A stretch of DNA of 64,000 bases from Yponomeuta sedellus (GCA_934045075.1 OW203734.1:7525016-7589015), one strand, 5' to 3'; shown: positions 45,609 to 57,127, counted from the stretch's first letter. Numbers and translations are program-made. Notes: generated by a model from the letters alone, not told the origin.

Positions 45609-45969
45609 GAAGCGCTCGTGGACTAGGCGAACCGAGTGATTGGAATCAATCACTTGGTTAAGCAACAACAGGCGCGGTCAGGTACAGGATGGGTGAGCAT
45701 CCCGTGACTACCGCTAGTGGCATTTTTCCGAGCGCTTCCGTGCTTCGCAGGGCACGTTAAGCCGTTGGTGCCGGCTGTCATATAATGGCAGTCGTTAAGC
45801 CATGTCAGAGGCCTTATGGGCGGCTTGATAACTTCTGACAGCAAGGCCCGCCACTGTCTTACAATCCTCCACCAACCCGGACTTGGCCCCCGTGGTGGAG
45901 TATGGCCTAACCTTCCTGCGATGCAGGAAGAGACCCATGCCCCAGCAGTGGGGACATACAAGGGTTGAT
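45609..45969 (+). repeat. 5S rRNA-derived SINE, full length (reference copy)
   Basis: The first ~110 bp align with eukaryotic 5S rRNA: 'gttaagcaac' (box A region), 'ggcgcggtcagg', 'ggatgggtga' (intermediate element/box C region) and 'gactacc', all in 5S order and spacing. That is the 5S internal pol III promoter. The remaining ~250 bp is a body shared by all copies ('ggcagtcgttaagccatgtc' to 'ggacatacaagggttgat'). The 3' end probably mimics a partner LINE, which is inference. Other copies: 1, 16761, 31853, 32829, 35561, 36168, 38546, 45086, 48763, 52131 and 60693. Confidence 0.85.
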
Positions 45970-46066
45970 TACGATATAGAAAGGCTTTAACCTTCGTTAA
46001 ACTTTAGTTTAATACTGAAATATAGGGTTTTTTGTAAACAATGGAAGAGGATTTAAAAATATTTGG

Positions 46067-46815
46067 TTATGCCTATAACAAACTTATTTAGAGGCTAATA
46101 ATTCCACCCATGCCGGGATTCGAACCCGCGACCTTTGGCTATCCGTGCCAGCGCTCTTTCCAACTGAGCCAATGGGCGACTCACCGGCATCAGTGTTTCG
46201 AACCTCTTTACAATATTCTTTGTGTTACGTACAGGCAGCGACAGCTGGCTGAAATAATTTGCATTACTTGCAGCCCCGAGTACCTACCTACCTACTTTGC
46301 TGTTAGGTTTTACATCGGAATGATATCGCTGTACCCACATGATTATATTATTTTTAATGCTCTAACCCGTGCTAAGGACAATTTTAAAAACCTATTTAGA
46401 GGCTAAAAATTCCACCCATGCCGGGATTCGAACCCGCAACCTCTGGCTATCCGTGCCAGCGCTCTTTCCAACTGAGCCAATGGGCGACTCACCGGCATCA
46501 GTGAAATTTCGAACCTCTTTACAATATTCTCTGTATTACGTAGGTTAAATAGGTTTTTAAAATTGTCAAGTAATGCAAATTATTTCAGCCAGATGTCGCT
46601 GACTGTACGTAATACAGAGAATATTGTAAAGAGGTTCGAAATTTCACTGATGCCGGTGAGTCGCCCATTGGCTCAGTTGGAAAGAGCGCTGGCACGGATA
46701 GCCAGAGGTCGCGGGTTCGAATCCCGGCATGGGTGGAATTTTTAGCCTCTAAAAAGGTTTTTAAAATTGTCCTTACCACGGGTTAGAGCATTAAAAATAA
46801 TATAATTATGCCTAT
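46067..46815. repeat. tRNA-unit SINE, two minus units plus one plus unit, 10-bp TSD
   Basis: The body is 46077-46805, flanked by 'ttatgcctat'. Two minus-oriented tRNA-like units are in tandem with a period of about 308 bp. They are followed after 46540 by a plus-oriented unit with its own tRNA-like region and the A-rich 3' end. It is the clearest evidence that the template can be a tandem multimer. Confidence 0.9.
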
Positions 46816-47394
46816 TAGCAATAGCTACAGCTCCCAACGTTGCTGAAACCGTACTGTTTCCCAATAAACTCCACCTGTAATTAGCCAAGATATACGTTCG
46901 CCATTTAGCCCAGGAGACGAAAGAAAAGGCGTTCACGAAACAAAGTGTCGCTATTACTCAATAGGGGAGGATGGGACAACTAACTAGTAATTTCGCAGTG
47001 CCATTTCCGTGCCTTGTTCATTATCCCCTAGCGCTGTAGAGGAGGCTACAGTAGCGCGACTGCCTGCAAAGGCAAGTTTACAGGATTGTTTCTTAGGTGC
47101 GCCAACGTGTCGATTAGAGTTAGTCATTTACAACAATTTTTGTCCTGAGTCCTTTTGTGTTTTTTGTTCTATTTTCCACTTTTCCCAAATTTTTTACGGT
47201 TATCTGATTTGTAGTGGGACTGTTTGATAATCAATGCTGAATAGTAAGTGTTTAATAGAATGGACATTGTACAGCAGGGAATGTCTATTCTTGTAGGACT
47301 ATGTAGGACAATGGGACAGTTGGGATAGACCGTAAAGCAGGAATTTAATTTAATATATAAATATCTCCTAAATATTGAACCCATATTGAACAGA
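46816..47394. other. unique sequence
   Basis: Nothing was recognised. Confidence 0.4.
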
Positions 47395-47760
47395 TACTGG
47401 GGATATTCTGGCCACAAAGAATACGGAACCAGGACCTCTGGAAGTGTTCCAATCAGATACCAGTCCACCTAGAAATCCTGGATAGGAAATGGCGCTGGAT
47501 TGGACATAAACTACGCCGCGACAGGAGATGCCTGATCAGACAAGCACTTACGTATACCCCATTGGGCAGCCGAAAGAGGGGGCGGCCAAGGACCACCTGG
47601 AAAAGATCAATAGACCAAGAGGCCAAATCGATCGGCACTAGCTGGCCTGAATTGGAGGCTGCCGCTGACCACCTTCAGAAGTGGAAATCTGTGAGGCCCT
47701 ATGCTCCGCTAGGAGTTAAAGGACCAAAGAAGAAGAGAAGAAATATTGAACCCCTCCAAA
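47395..47760 (+). pseudogene. LINE reverse-transcriptase C-terminal fragment
   Basis: The open frame reads 'EILDRKWRWIGHKLRRD', 'RQALTYTPLGSRKRGRPRTT' and 'SIGTSWPELEAAADHLQKW', the C-terminal tail of a non-LTR retrotransposon protein. It is intact in one frame here but lacks the RT and endonuclease domains. It pairs with the decayed copy at 10577-11045. Confidence 0.75.
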
Positions 47761-47814
47761 ACAGCATGACCGACGTTTATAAAAACATTGTGTATATTTA
47801 CGTGGTCTGACAAC

Positions 47815-47872
47815 GGGTCATAGGCTAAATAATGTGGCAAAACCACTTTTGCGGGGACAGCTAGTAAAAATA
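47815..47872 (+). mobile_element. Helitron-like 3' end
   Basis: 'ggtcataggctaaataatg' and a terminal 'cagctag' before T match the 3' ends at 7872 and 8931. Confidence 0.45.
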
Positions 47873-47924
47873 CGAAAACCCTGATATAAGGAAAAGAAAA
47901 AAAATATTGTTGGTGCAAAACCCG

Positions 47925-48155
47925 CCATGTACCAATGAGTTTGATATCTAAGTTATGTACGTGTTTTTATGAAGTTATACTAGCAATAGCACTCGCTAAC
48001 TTGAAGGAAAACATCGTGAGGAAACCTGAGTTCTGCGGTGTTCAACTATCTCAGCGCTTGAAATTGCCTATCTGCGGTGGACACGCGTGGTAATGAAATC
48101 CATATTCTTTCTCTGAGACAAGAGAATATAGGACGTATACTGGCTACATAAAAAA
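47925..48155 (+). repeat. tRNA-headed SINE, body and tail
   Basis: 'gtaccaatgagtttg', 'gaaggaaaacatcgtgagg', 'tctcagcgcttgaaattgc' and a degenerate tail are in the same order as at 63780-64000. Confidence 0.75.
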
Positions 48156-48762
48156 ATCTCATAGAGTACAAGTTGTAGCGAGACAAATACTCTGATTGGG
48201 GTGTGTCAGGTATTTCGCATTAGAGATACTTTTTATTGAGTTGAGGATGAATATCTACAATACCTTAAGAAAGTGTGCGATATGTGCGAAAACAGACAGA
48301 AGTACATACCGCACTAACGTACTCAATCAACTGCGACATGGATACGCGGCACTTAGCTATAGCAATGCTATGCTCTTGAGGCAGCACTTTAGCAATCCGT
48401 CGTTGCCGTCGAGCAGAGTTTATGTTGGATCATGTTGAAGGCAAGCAATTCTGTAGCTCCCGTACCCCGGCCTGAGTGTCCCCAGCTAATTTATTGAACC
48501 TCTCGGACCCCAGATGGATCACCTAATTTAACATTAAGGTGGGCCGGCCCGCAGGACCATCATAACTTTTGTTTTGTCTCCTCGTGTTTACGCCGACCAT
48601 TTTATTGTTGGGAACCGTTCAGGTGTATGGAATGAGTAAACGACTAATTTCGGAGGCAAAAGTCTCATTACCAGCCGGAGTCTAGATAGAGATAGTATTT
48701 TAAAAATTTTAATCGGGGTTTCCATTTGGCATTTAATCATTTTAATCGGGGTTGCCAGAAAT
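48156..48762. other. unique sequence
   Basis: Nothing was recognised. Confidence 0.4.
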
Positions 48763-49095
48763 TGCTCGTAGCCTCAGTTGCCTTAGTTAAGATAAGCTTA
48801 AGGTTAAGAAGCAACATAAGGCGTGGCGGTCTAGGACTTACGCTAGTGGCATTTTTCCGAGCGGTTCCGTGCTGCGCAATGCACGTTAAGCAGTAAAGTT
48901 GGTGTCGGCTGCCGTCGATAGATAGCAGTCGTTAAGCCTAGTCAGAGGCCTTAGGGCGGCTTGAAAACTTCTGACAGTAAGACCAGCCACAAGCCTTCAA
49001 GCCTCCGCCAATCCGGACTTGGCCCTCGTGTTGGAGTATGGCTTATACCTTCCTCAGGAAATAGACCCGTGCCCTTCGGTGCGGACATTATGGGT
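48763..49095 (+). repeat. 5S-derived SINE, diverged
   Basis: The head is decayed ('gcaacataaggcgtggcgg'). The body is clear from 'agtggcatttttccgagcgg' on, with the older-subfamily variants also seen at 32829. Confidence 0.7.
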
Positions 49096-51406
49096 TGTTG
49101 ATGATGGTGGGATTGTCGAGTGTCTTATGAAATCGCGTTTTTATAAATAACATTCAACTGCATCCTTAAACATATTTGTGTGCCGGCATTTGTTTTGGGT
49201 AGAACATGTAGTAAAATAGGGCAATATTCAATTATACTGTATAAACTTTATTGTAAACAAAACGATGTTCACCAATAAATAATGATTGATTGATTCCGCC
49301 GTTCGCTTACGAAGAAATGAAGTTTACAACCAGTGGAGATATAAAACTAACACAGTAAGAGTAGGACTCCTCTCCAGCGTTGGCAGTTTGCACTGTCCCT
49401 CTTGGACCAGCTCATCAACGGAATGGACAAATGGCAGTAAAGAAGGCACTTCAAATTGAGTCCGTTTAGGTTGCGTTAGCAACAGTGATGTTACTTTGCT
49501 ATGTGGCATTTATCAGGCGTTGTACACATCACCATTTCTAACATTATTACCATACCTGCTTGTTTTCAGTACATATACAATTACGCTATCAGTTTGAACT
49601 AGAATCTCACGTAAAGAACGGTCCATAGTACAAAATATGAAAGGTACGTAGTTGTTGATGGCACAATGAAGCCCACGCATACCTACCATGAGTCTTTGGA
49701 ACGAGCTTTTGTTACTTTTCATAAACCCTGACTTGTTATCTTATGTGCATGATTCCCTTTCGATTATTCATGAACTCATGACAAATCCAGCAGGGGTCAA
49801 CAGCCGGCCCGATATCACCATCGATCTAAACTTTCGTTTAAGTTCGTTCGACGAAACCTCATTTCGGCGAAGCGCCCCAGGGCCGAAACCTCCGGACCTT
49901 GTCCAAGTGACAAACTCATAAACATTTGTCTCTCTGGTCCATTCTCGAGTAATTGCGACCGAGTATAATGTCCTAACCAGTCTGGGAAGACCTTCGAAAA
50001 ACTACATAGTTGTAGCCAAGTCTGGGGTGGCTGAAAGGTCAAGGTATATTGGCCATGAATTACTTATTGATGCCCCGAAACGTTTAGCCGATCCCGTTCT
50101 AAATTTGAACAAATAATTTACGAACGGTCACTCTTGACGCGGAAAGGTTGAATAATCGCTAGGGTTGTCGCTCCCATTAAAATTAACGGGGTACTGTTAT
50201 TTTGTGTGGTAATTAATAGCTTCTGGTGTCAATAATGGTCTGTTTTGCTGCTTAGGGTCATCAACGAGGTAATTATAGCAAAAGGGGCCATCGATAGATC
50301 GTATTCTTGCCAAAGTGTTTGGTACTTAAGGAGATCCAAACTGCGTGATTCAACAACGAGTGACAATGATTACTCCGAAGGGTTGCTCACCCTTCCCGAC
50401 AATTCTAAGTACAAAACGATGTGCAGTTTACCTCAGATTCACTTAGACTCTTTGTGCCTTTGCGGCTTTGTGTATCTAGTTTCGTGGTTTACAGTAAAGA
50501 ATGTTCAAATCTAATCTAATTTAAAGCTAAACCAAAGTTTTTGCTGTGGAGACAATGTATATTAAACGTATCTAGGAACATGTCATCCACTCCGGTACAG
50601 TCGGAAAATCTCCTAACCCAAAGTTAGGAGAAGCTCATGAAAGATCTTGCAAAGTGGAAAAAAATATCACCTGCATTTCTAATGTTACCTATTGATGATC
50701 AACATGCTTAAAGATACAATGTAAAGCCCTGCATCTACCGTCAATGAATAATTATGCAGATGCCCCGAGAACGTTAGTCCGTCCGAGTAATTATTGATGC
50801 GGACGGCCCCGAAGGAAGTTGCCACAATAAAACAACAAGACATCTCGACCAAAAACAAAACAACACGACCAAAAACAGAAGAACATGACCAAAAACAAGA
50901 CAGAGACAATAACGGTCCCAAATTGAACAGTTTAAACACAAAATAGGCCGTGGTAACGTTGCTTGTCACTGAAGGTAATATTCAGAAGAACATTGTTGTG
51001 GGCTTGTTAGTGTTCGTGTACACATTATGAAAAGTAGTGTTCGGTTAAAATTGATTGAGATGAAGATGCTGATATTATATTGTGCCAATGTGGAGCTTCA
51101 CAAACAACATCGCAACTTTGTGTCTGACCTGAAGTTCCGTAGTGCAGCCTGCTGGATCTCATCAACCAGCGCCATCGCAGTGGCGCGCTTTTGGGTGCGA
51201 GAAATCTGAGGAGGGTCGCCTCCTCCATTCGACACGGAAAAAGAAGAAATTGAGATTCCTTGCTAGCTACTTACGTGATATCGTAATATCGGAGTTGTCA
51301 TGTCGATGGGGAATGCAAAAGTGATTTTAGTGATGAAATAGTTCGGTTGATATGATTTGTTAATTGTAGTGATTAACAGAATAATATGAATAATTACTTC
51401 TACGCA
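49096..51406. other. unique sequence
   Basis: A LINE-like tail (caataaataatgattgattg) is at 49270-49295 and a 9-bp hairpin (tctcctaac / gttaggaga) is near 50609-50631. No gene was recognised. Confidence 0.4.
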
Positions 51407-51490
51407 ACACAATCACGTGTCCTGGTCCCAAACTAGGATACCCCGTGCTATGGCAGGACCAGGCAAGGACGTACGAACATGAAATATACT
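51407..51490 (-). repeat. SINE body fragment
   Basis: 'tcccaaactaggatacccc' matches the body at 42950-42975. Confidence 0.5.
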
Positions 51491-52130
51491 AGTAATGAGG
51501 CCTTTTTGTACAATTGTACAGCGAGAATCCCATTGGTAATCGAACGAATCAGTGGGAATTGGTCATGGAAATTAGTTAATTTTAGCTCCAAAGAATAAAT
51601 AACAAAGAAGAGGCAAGGTAAGTATTTATCATTCTCTGTATTACCTTCGGAGGGTATGTAAAGAGATTGAGTAGGTATTCTGTGACTCTAAGGCCCTACA
51701 TGATTTAAGATATCCTCTCCGAAAAATTATGTAAAACTCCGTAGCGTTAGAACGATTTTGTGACTTCCATAATCTGATAATTCGTATAATTTTCAGCTAT
51801 TATCTTTATGAAAAGATTGTCATATTAGAAATTCTAATTTTATGTCGCGACATGACTTCGGGATTCTGGGACAGGCCTCGGAATTTGAGGATAGGTTAAC
51901 GAAGTGTTTTATTCAAAATTGCTTCCGTCCTTGAAACTGTACCTATATTTATATCGGTATTATAAGCATCACTCACCTGTAACTAATCACTTGGTAGCTA
52001 ATGATTGGGTGGATTTTATCTCGTACTTTTTTTGACAATTCTGAAGAAGACATAAGGTATTTTGCGTGGAAGGACTCATATATAATATTCAATTAAAATT
52101 ATATGTTAATGAGCATCCATTGTGCCGCGA
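51491..52130. other. unique sequence
   Basis: Nothing was recognised. Confidence 0.4.
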
Positions 52131-52370
52131 TTCTAGTGGTTTTGCAAGCACTTCCGCTCTGCTAGTGGTTTTCCGAGAACTTCCGTGCTTTGCAAGTTAA
52201 GCCATGTCAGAGGCCTTGTGGGCGGCTTGATAACTTCTGACAGTAAGGCCCGCCACTGTCTTACAATTCTCAACCAACCCGGACATGGTCCGTTGTGGAG
52301 TATGGCCTAACCTTCTTGCTATGCAGGAAGAGACCCATGCCCCAGCAGTGGGGACATATAAGGGTTGATA
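52131..52370 (+). repeat. 5S-derived SINE, 3' part
   Basis: The 5S head is missing. The 'agtggttttccgag' block is present, partly duplicated, and the 3' end 'agggttgata' is intact. Confidence 0.75.
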
Positions 52371-52904
52371 TTGATGATATCGAGTCATTGTTATTGTATA
52401 GTTAACATTAAAATTGCATGAAATTTTTATATTATGACATTATTGAGACTTAAGTTTCCACGTTAATAAGCTGGTCATTTGTGTTGTTTCCTTTAGTCTT
52501 AGATAAAAACTATTACTTAGAAACAAACACATTAAAATTTAGTTATTAGTTCTTAATGTAAAACATATTATCATGTAATTTGGAACTAATCTTTGGCTAC
52601 CCATACATAGCTCAAGGAATCTTTGTTTGGGAGTCAGTCAAACCTTTGGTTTGTAGCCATTTTACAATATTTTCTTATTTTCTCTGCATAATATATGCAC
52701 GTAATTACTAGGCTTACGATCCACGTAACCCCATGTTAGTTAGAAGAAAATACTCGTCGTAGTAGTATTAAGCTCGCCTTTGTACAAATATGTTTATTGT
52801 GCAATAAAATAAATTCTAATCTATTGCTAATGCGAATAAGTTTTACTATTTCTTAAGGACTGGAAAAATAAATATAATTAACTATTTAAAGCAGGTGTCG
52901 TAAA
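52371..52904. other. unique sequence with LINE tail
   Basis: 52765-52825 ('ttgtgcaataaaataaattc') is a LINE-type terminus. Confidence 0.4.
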
Positions 52905-53095
52905 AGGCGACTAAGGGACACAAACCGGGGGGTGAGCAGCAGCGCCCCCTGTAGTACAATTCCACCAAACTGCGTTACGGGCATTACCCCCCAATAATGG
53001 CACAACCTTGCGCTATGGCGCTCATTAGGGATGGGCTATGTCCAGCAGTGGACTAATATAGTCTGTAGAAGAAGAAGAAGAACTATTAAACTGTC
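52905..53095 (+). repeat. RTE-like LINE 3' end, rearranged
   Basis: 'ggatgggctatgtccagcag' followed by 'tggactaatat' and a gaagaagaag tail match the end of 16988-17165. Confidence 0.6.
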
Positions 53096-53230
53096 TAATC
53101 GCGATTATTTATTCGGTAAGACGTAAACCTTATTTCCCGATGATTCGTCCGCGTTGCAGTTGCCGTGGTCTCGGGTAGACTGAAGTGGCGAGTACAGTCA
53201 ATTATTGTAGGTAGTCACTTTTAATTTAGA
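53096..53230 (-). repeat. Penelope-like pseudo-LTR remnant
   Basis: 'aaccttatttcccgatgattcg', 'gttgccgtggtctcggg' and 'tagactgaagt' are the reverse complement of 19060-19170. Confidence 0.5.
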
Positions 53231-53604
53231 CTATTCGTCTACGGACAGGCGAATAATCGAAAGTAGACCAGTGCATTTTTGTCCTTAAAATTCTAACCTA
53301 CCTTCCGAAACGATCGTATGAAAAACTATAAGTGCACCTTAGTTTGGAGGTGCACGATTTACTAAATATAAATAGGTACGTATGACCTTTCTGTCTTATA
53401 TTTTTGATTTTACCAACGAACGCTACGCGAACACCGGCCGATATTAATTTTTGCTGTGCAAAGTAATATTGTATTGCATTGAGAAAATTTGTTGGTGTTG
53501 GTTTGAAACACCATGATGCTTGAAGACAAGATGTGAAAGTTATTCAACGAAGAATATAAGTAGATAGGTAGTAATTTTGGCTGAACACAAAGATTTTCTT
53601 AAAC

Positions 53605-54003
53605 AAAAGAAAATAATTACACTATTTTTATTTTTAATGCATTAACCCGTGCTAAGGAACAAATTTAACAACCTATTTAGAGGCTAAAAATTTCACCCAT
53701 GCCGGGTATTTTTAAAAATAAAAATAGTGTAATCATGTGGGTACAGTTATATCGTTCCGATGTTAAACCTAACTGCAAAGTAGGTAGTCGGGGCTGTAAG
53801 TAATGCAATTTGCTTGAGTCAGATGTCGCTGCCTGTACGTAATACAGAGAATATTGTAAAGAGGTTCGAAATTTCACTGATGCCGTGAGTCGCCCATTGG
53901 CTCAATTGGTAGAGCGCTGGTACGGATAGCCAGAGGTTGCGGGTTCGAATCCCGGCATGGGTGAAATTTTTAGCCTCTAAATAGGTTGTTAAAAGAAAAT
54001 AAT
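53605..54003. repeat. tRNA-unit SINE, foldback copy, 13-bp TSD
   Basis: The body is 53618-53990, flanked by 'aaaagaaaataat', and is inserted in the tandem array. The left arm is only ~85 bp (A-rich tail to 'atgccggg', minus). The right arm is a full plus unit with both pol III boxes. Confidence 0.9.
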
Positions 54004-54862
54004 GTCTTGGTTAAAAATCAGTTCTTTCAGTGAAGAGATAACGCATTTTAAAGTAAAATAACCATTGTTTCTTTGAAACTCCATTCTCAAGTCAAGGATA
54101 ATCTATTTCGGTAAAAAGTAATGGGAGTTTCTTGATGGAAAATAATATATATTTGCAACGTAAGATAATATTGTGTTGCATCAAAAAAATGTGGTCTTGG
54201 TGTGAAACGCTCGTAAAGCTTGCGTCCAAAATATGAAAACTATCTAGCGAAGATATGGTGATGTTTTTGACTCCAGAAAATAATGTCTCGGTTTAAAATA
54301 TGTAGGTATATTTGTTCAGTGAAGAGAAAATGTGTTCTTTAAATAAAAACCCTTAGCCTCCAATCAAAACGAATATTCTCAAGTCAAGAATATTCAAGAA
54401 TACCTGTTAAGAATAATTTATTTTGGTACGAAGTAATGGTAGTTTATTGATGGAAAAATATATATTCTTGGCATGCAAAATAGTATTGTGTTGCATTGAT
54501 AAAATATTTGGCTTTGGTTTGAAACATCTAAAAGCTTGAATAAGATGAAAAAAATCTCTAGCCAAGTGTATGGTAATTTCTGCTCAACAATGTGTTTTTT
54601 ATTAACGCAAGTAAATAATTTCTTGGTCAAAAATATACCTTTATTTTCAGTAAAGATAAACGTATTCTTAAAATTAAAAAAAAAACTTTTTCTTCTGTTG
54701 AAACAAAAATTCTCAAGTCAAGAATAACAAACCAAGAATAATATAATTTGGTCGGACGTTATCTCAATTTCTTGATGGGAGAGTGTGAATTCTTTTTATG
54801 CGAAACAATACTGTCTTCTCTTTAGAAAATATGAGATCTTGATTTAAAATACAGTGAGTTTT

Positions 54863-55075
54863 AACATAACATAACATAACATTTACATACATTCACATAC
54901 ATGGCTTCTGGCCCCACACTAGGATACCCTGTGTCGTGGGAACCAGAAACAACGACATCACAAACATGTAAACATCCAAGACCTGGGGTTTTTTTTTTGT
55001 TTCCAGCCGGGATTCGAACCCGGGACCTCTTGCATGGCAGGTAGATGCACTACCGCTACGCCACAGAGGTCGTCA
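54863..55075 (-). repeat. tRNA-Gly-like SINE, full length
   Basis: The head on the minus strand starts 'gacctctgtggcgtagcgg', with intact B box GGTTCGAATCC and a (gttat)n tail. It is inserted in the tandem array. Confidence 0.8.
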
Positions 55076-55666
55076 ATATATTAATATTCTTTAATAAAGA
55101 TACTGTGATTCTTACGTAAAAAATAAACGATATGTTTTGAACCAAAAAAAATGTTTTCTTAGAACTAAGCAAACATTCTTGAACTAAAATATTTTCATAC
55201 TCTTCCTTCAAGAATAAAGAAAGTCAATCGAAACAAGAAGATTATGTTTTTGTATCGAGAAAACTTTCTCAAGATAAGAATTTATATTTGTTAATTCGAT
55301 TCAATTGTTAGTGTTTTAAGGGAAGTATTTTTTTTCTTTATTTAAGATAATAAAGCGTCTTGAATGAAGAGATTTCTATTTTGGTTTAATTTGTTTATTG
55401 TTTTACTGTCAAGAAATAGTGATATTCTTCAATTGAGATTAGTTAATCTTCAATTAAAAATATATTTCTTCAGTCAAGAATAAAAAGGGAGATAATATTA
55501 TTCTTTAATCAAGTAAACACTGTTTCTTGGCTTAAGAATATTTACTTAAGTCAAAATAATATTTACTTCAATTAAAACAATATGTCTGAGAATATTCATA
55601 TTCTTCGATTAAGCATTCCTTTTTTCCGTGTATGTATGATTATCGCGGATCATTTAGATATAGGCA

Positions 55667-56493
55667 AGAGCGGGTGATCGTGCTCTTTCACTATAAAGGG
55701 AAATTTCCCGTCAGGCAGATCGTATGCCAGGGGACGGCCGGTCCAACTATTGTTAGTCGGACGTTATATTTATGATATGCGATTGAAACACTTTGATTGC
55801 GCGATGCAGGAATGTTGGAGTTTGTAGTGCGCGCGCAGAGTTGACATGTGCTCGCCACATCACTCTCCTTCAAGACCGTATCTACGCATAGCTAGGTCTG
55901 ATAGGAATCGAAGTCTGCGCTCTAAAGCCCGTAAGTGCCAGGTGACGCTGAGTTAGTGAGTCGACTAGCGGGTGAGGGTGTTCGGGCGCTGCCGCAGCGC
56001 CCGAACACCAGCGGCTAACAGTCACTTCAACGGCGACGGTACCATGGAGCCCGCGCATGTGGTAGGAACCGGTGAAGGCTGCTGTACCACTGGCAACGTG
56101 CGCTGTTGCTGTGTGGCTGCCGTGCTGAGGAGATTGGATGAAGATCACTATCAGTCCCAGTAGTCGGTGCGTTGACTGTAGTGGAACTGATGAAGTGAGA
56201 GGGAAGAATGCTGGCCTTGCTTTGAGACTGATTGTATGTGGGGTGCTGCGAGAGCGAAGGAAGGTTGACAGTGTTCTGCCAGGGGTCACCACTACAGGGG
56301 AGAGCGGGTGATCGTGCTCTTCCACTATAAAGAGAAATTTCCCGCCAGGCAGATCGTATGCCTGGGGACGGCCGGTCCAACTATTGTTAGTCGGACGTTA
56401 TATTTATGGTATGTCATTGAAACACTTTGATTGCGCGATGCAGGAATGTTGGAGTTTGTAGTGCGCGCGCAGAGTTGACATGTTCCCGCCACA
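55667..56493. mobile_element. TRIM-like element: 193-bp direct repeats around a short interior
   Basis: 55667-55859 and 56301-56493 are direct repeats of equal length with about ten differences. Each has a TATA-like 'cactataaag' and ends in CA. A purine-rich 'aggggagagcggg' precedes the second repeat, as a polypurine tract would. The ~440-bp interior has no RT and no recognised primer-binding site, but contains a perfect 14-bp stem with a 3-base loop at 55978-56008. No target duplication was found. Open frames inside are not protein-like. Confidence 0.55.
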
Positions 56494-56559
56494 AAGAAAT
56501 ACTAAATAAATATAATTTGTATTTGACCTACTTAGATCTCACTGTAGCGCACAGGCTTT

Positions 56560-56660
56560 ATTACTATTAATTCTTTATTGCACAAAAGATAATGTACAAG
56601 AGGACTTAATGCTAATAGTCTCAAAGAAAGGGAAGGCGGCACTGCACAACTTTCTCAAGT
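56560..56660 (-). repeat. LINE 3' tail
   Basis: The minus strand contains 'cttttgtgcaataaagaatt', a typical LINE terminus. Confidence 0.45.
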
Positions 56661-56696
56661 GCCTTAAGTATCATTTAACTATAGTTTTTCGTATTG

Positions 56697-56770
56697 TATG
56701 GAATCAGGCGTTACTTTGCGGAAATCCATAATAGCGTTAAAATGTGAACATTACTTTGCTAAATTCACAA
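56697..56770. repeat. MITE-like repeat, part
   Basis: 'ggcgttactttgcggaaatcc' matches 18300. A likely opposite end ('aaagtaattttcacatttta') is at 57198-57217, so the SINE (56889-57093) and an RTE end (57128-57185) may lie inside it. Confidence 0.45.
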
Positions 56771-56878
56771 GGCTTGTGAGCCTTAGGATGCCTCGTGTTA
56801 GAGGCGAAACGCGTCGCGTATTTTCTCACACACTTGCTTCTGCTTGAAAAAGTGGGAGGGAGGGCGGTGCATTGACTT

Positions 56879-57103
56879 ACCGCATGGTTTTAAAAAAACC
56901 AATTTGAAGGCTAAAAATTCCACCGATGCCGGGATTCGAACCCGCGACCTCTGGCTATCCGTGCCAGCGCTCTTTTCAACTGAGCTAATAGGCGACTCAC
57001 CGGCATCAGTGAAATTTCGAACCACAGGCAGAGACATCTGGCTGAAGTAAATAGCACGGGTTAGTGCATTAAAAATAAAAAAAAAATAGTATGACCGCAT
57101 GGT
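56879..57103. repeat. tRNA-unit SINE, foldback copy, 10-bp TSD
   Basis: The body is 56889-57093, flanked by 'accgcatggt'. A minus-oriented tRNA-like unit joins, after 'ggctgaagtaa', the plus-oriented 'tagcacgggttagtgc' and A-rich tail. Confidence 0.85.
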
Positions 57104-57127
57104 GCTTGTGGGATTTTTGGCGGTATT

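Larger units (their letters stand above)
53440..55620. repeat. degenerate ~320-bp tandem array
   Basis: 'tggtttgaaac'-type motifs fall near 53500, 54199, 54517 and 54840. After subtracting the insertion at 53618-53990 the spacing is 318-326 bp. Other landmarks recurring once per period are 'tattgtgttgcatt', 'aagtaatgg(g/t)agttt(c/a)ttgatgg' and 'attctcaagtcaagaat'. From 55080 only short AAGTCAAGAAT-like pieces remain. Confidence 0.75.

Noticed and set aside
45660..45720. 5S rRNA gene
   Set aside because: Only the internal control region is 5S-like. The 5' and 3' stems that would close 5S rRNA are missing and the copy continues into a SINE body.
54386..54402. Heat-shock element (GAA..TTC..GAA)
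   Set aside because: One perfect match in an array built of AAGAAT/ATTCTT pieces is expected by composition, with no gene nearby.
55882..56325. 147-codon minus-strand frame inside the TRIM-like element
   Set aside because: It spans the hairpin and the purine tract and resembles no gag or other protein.
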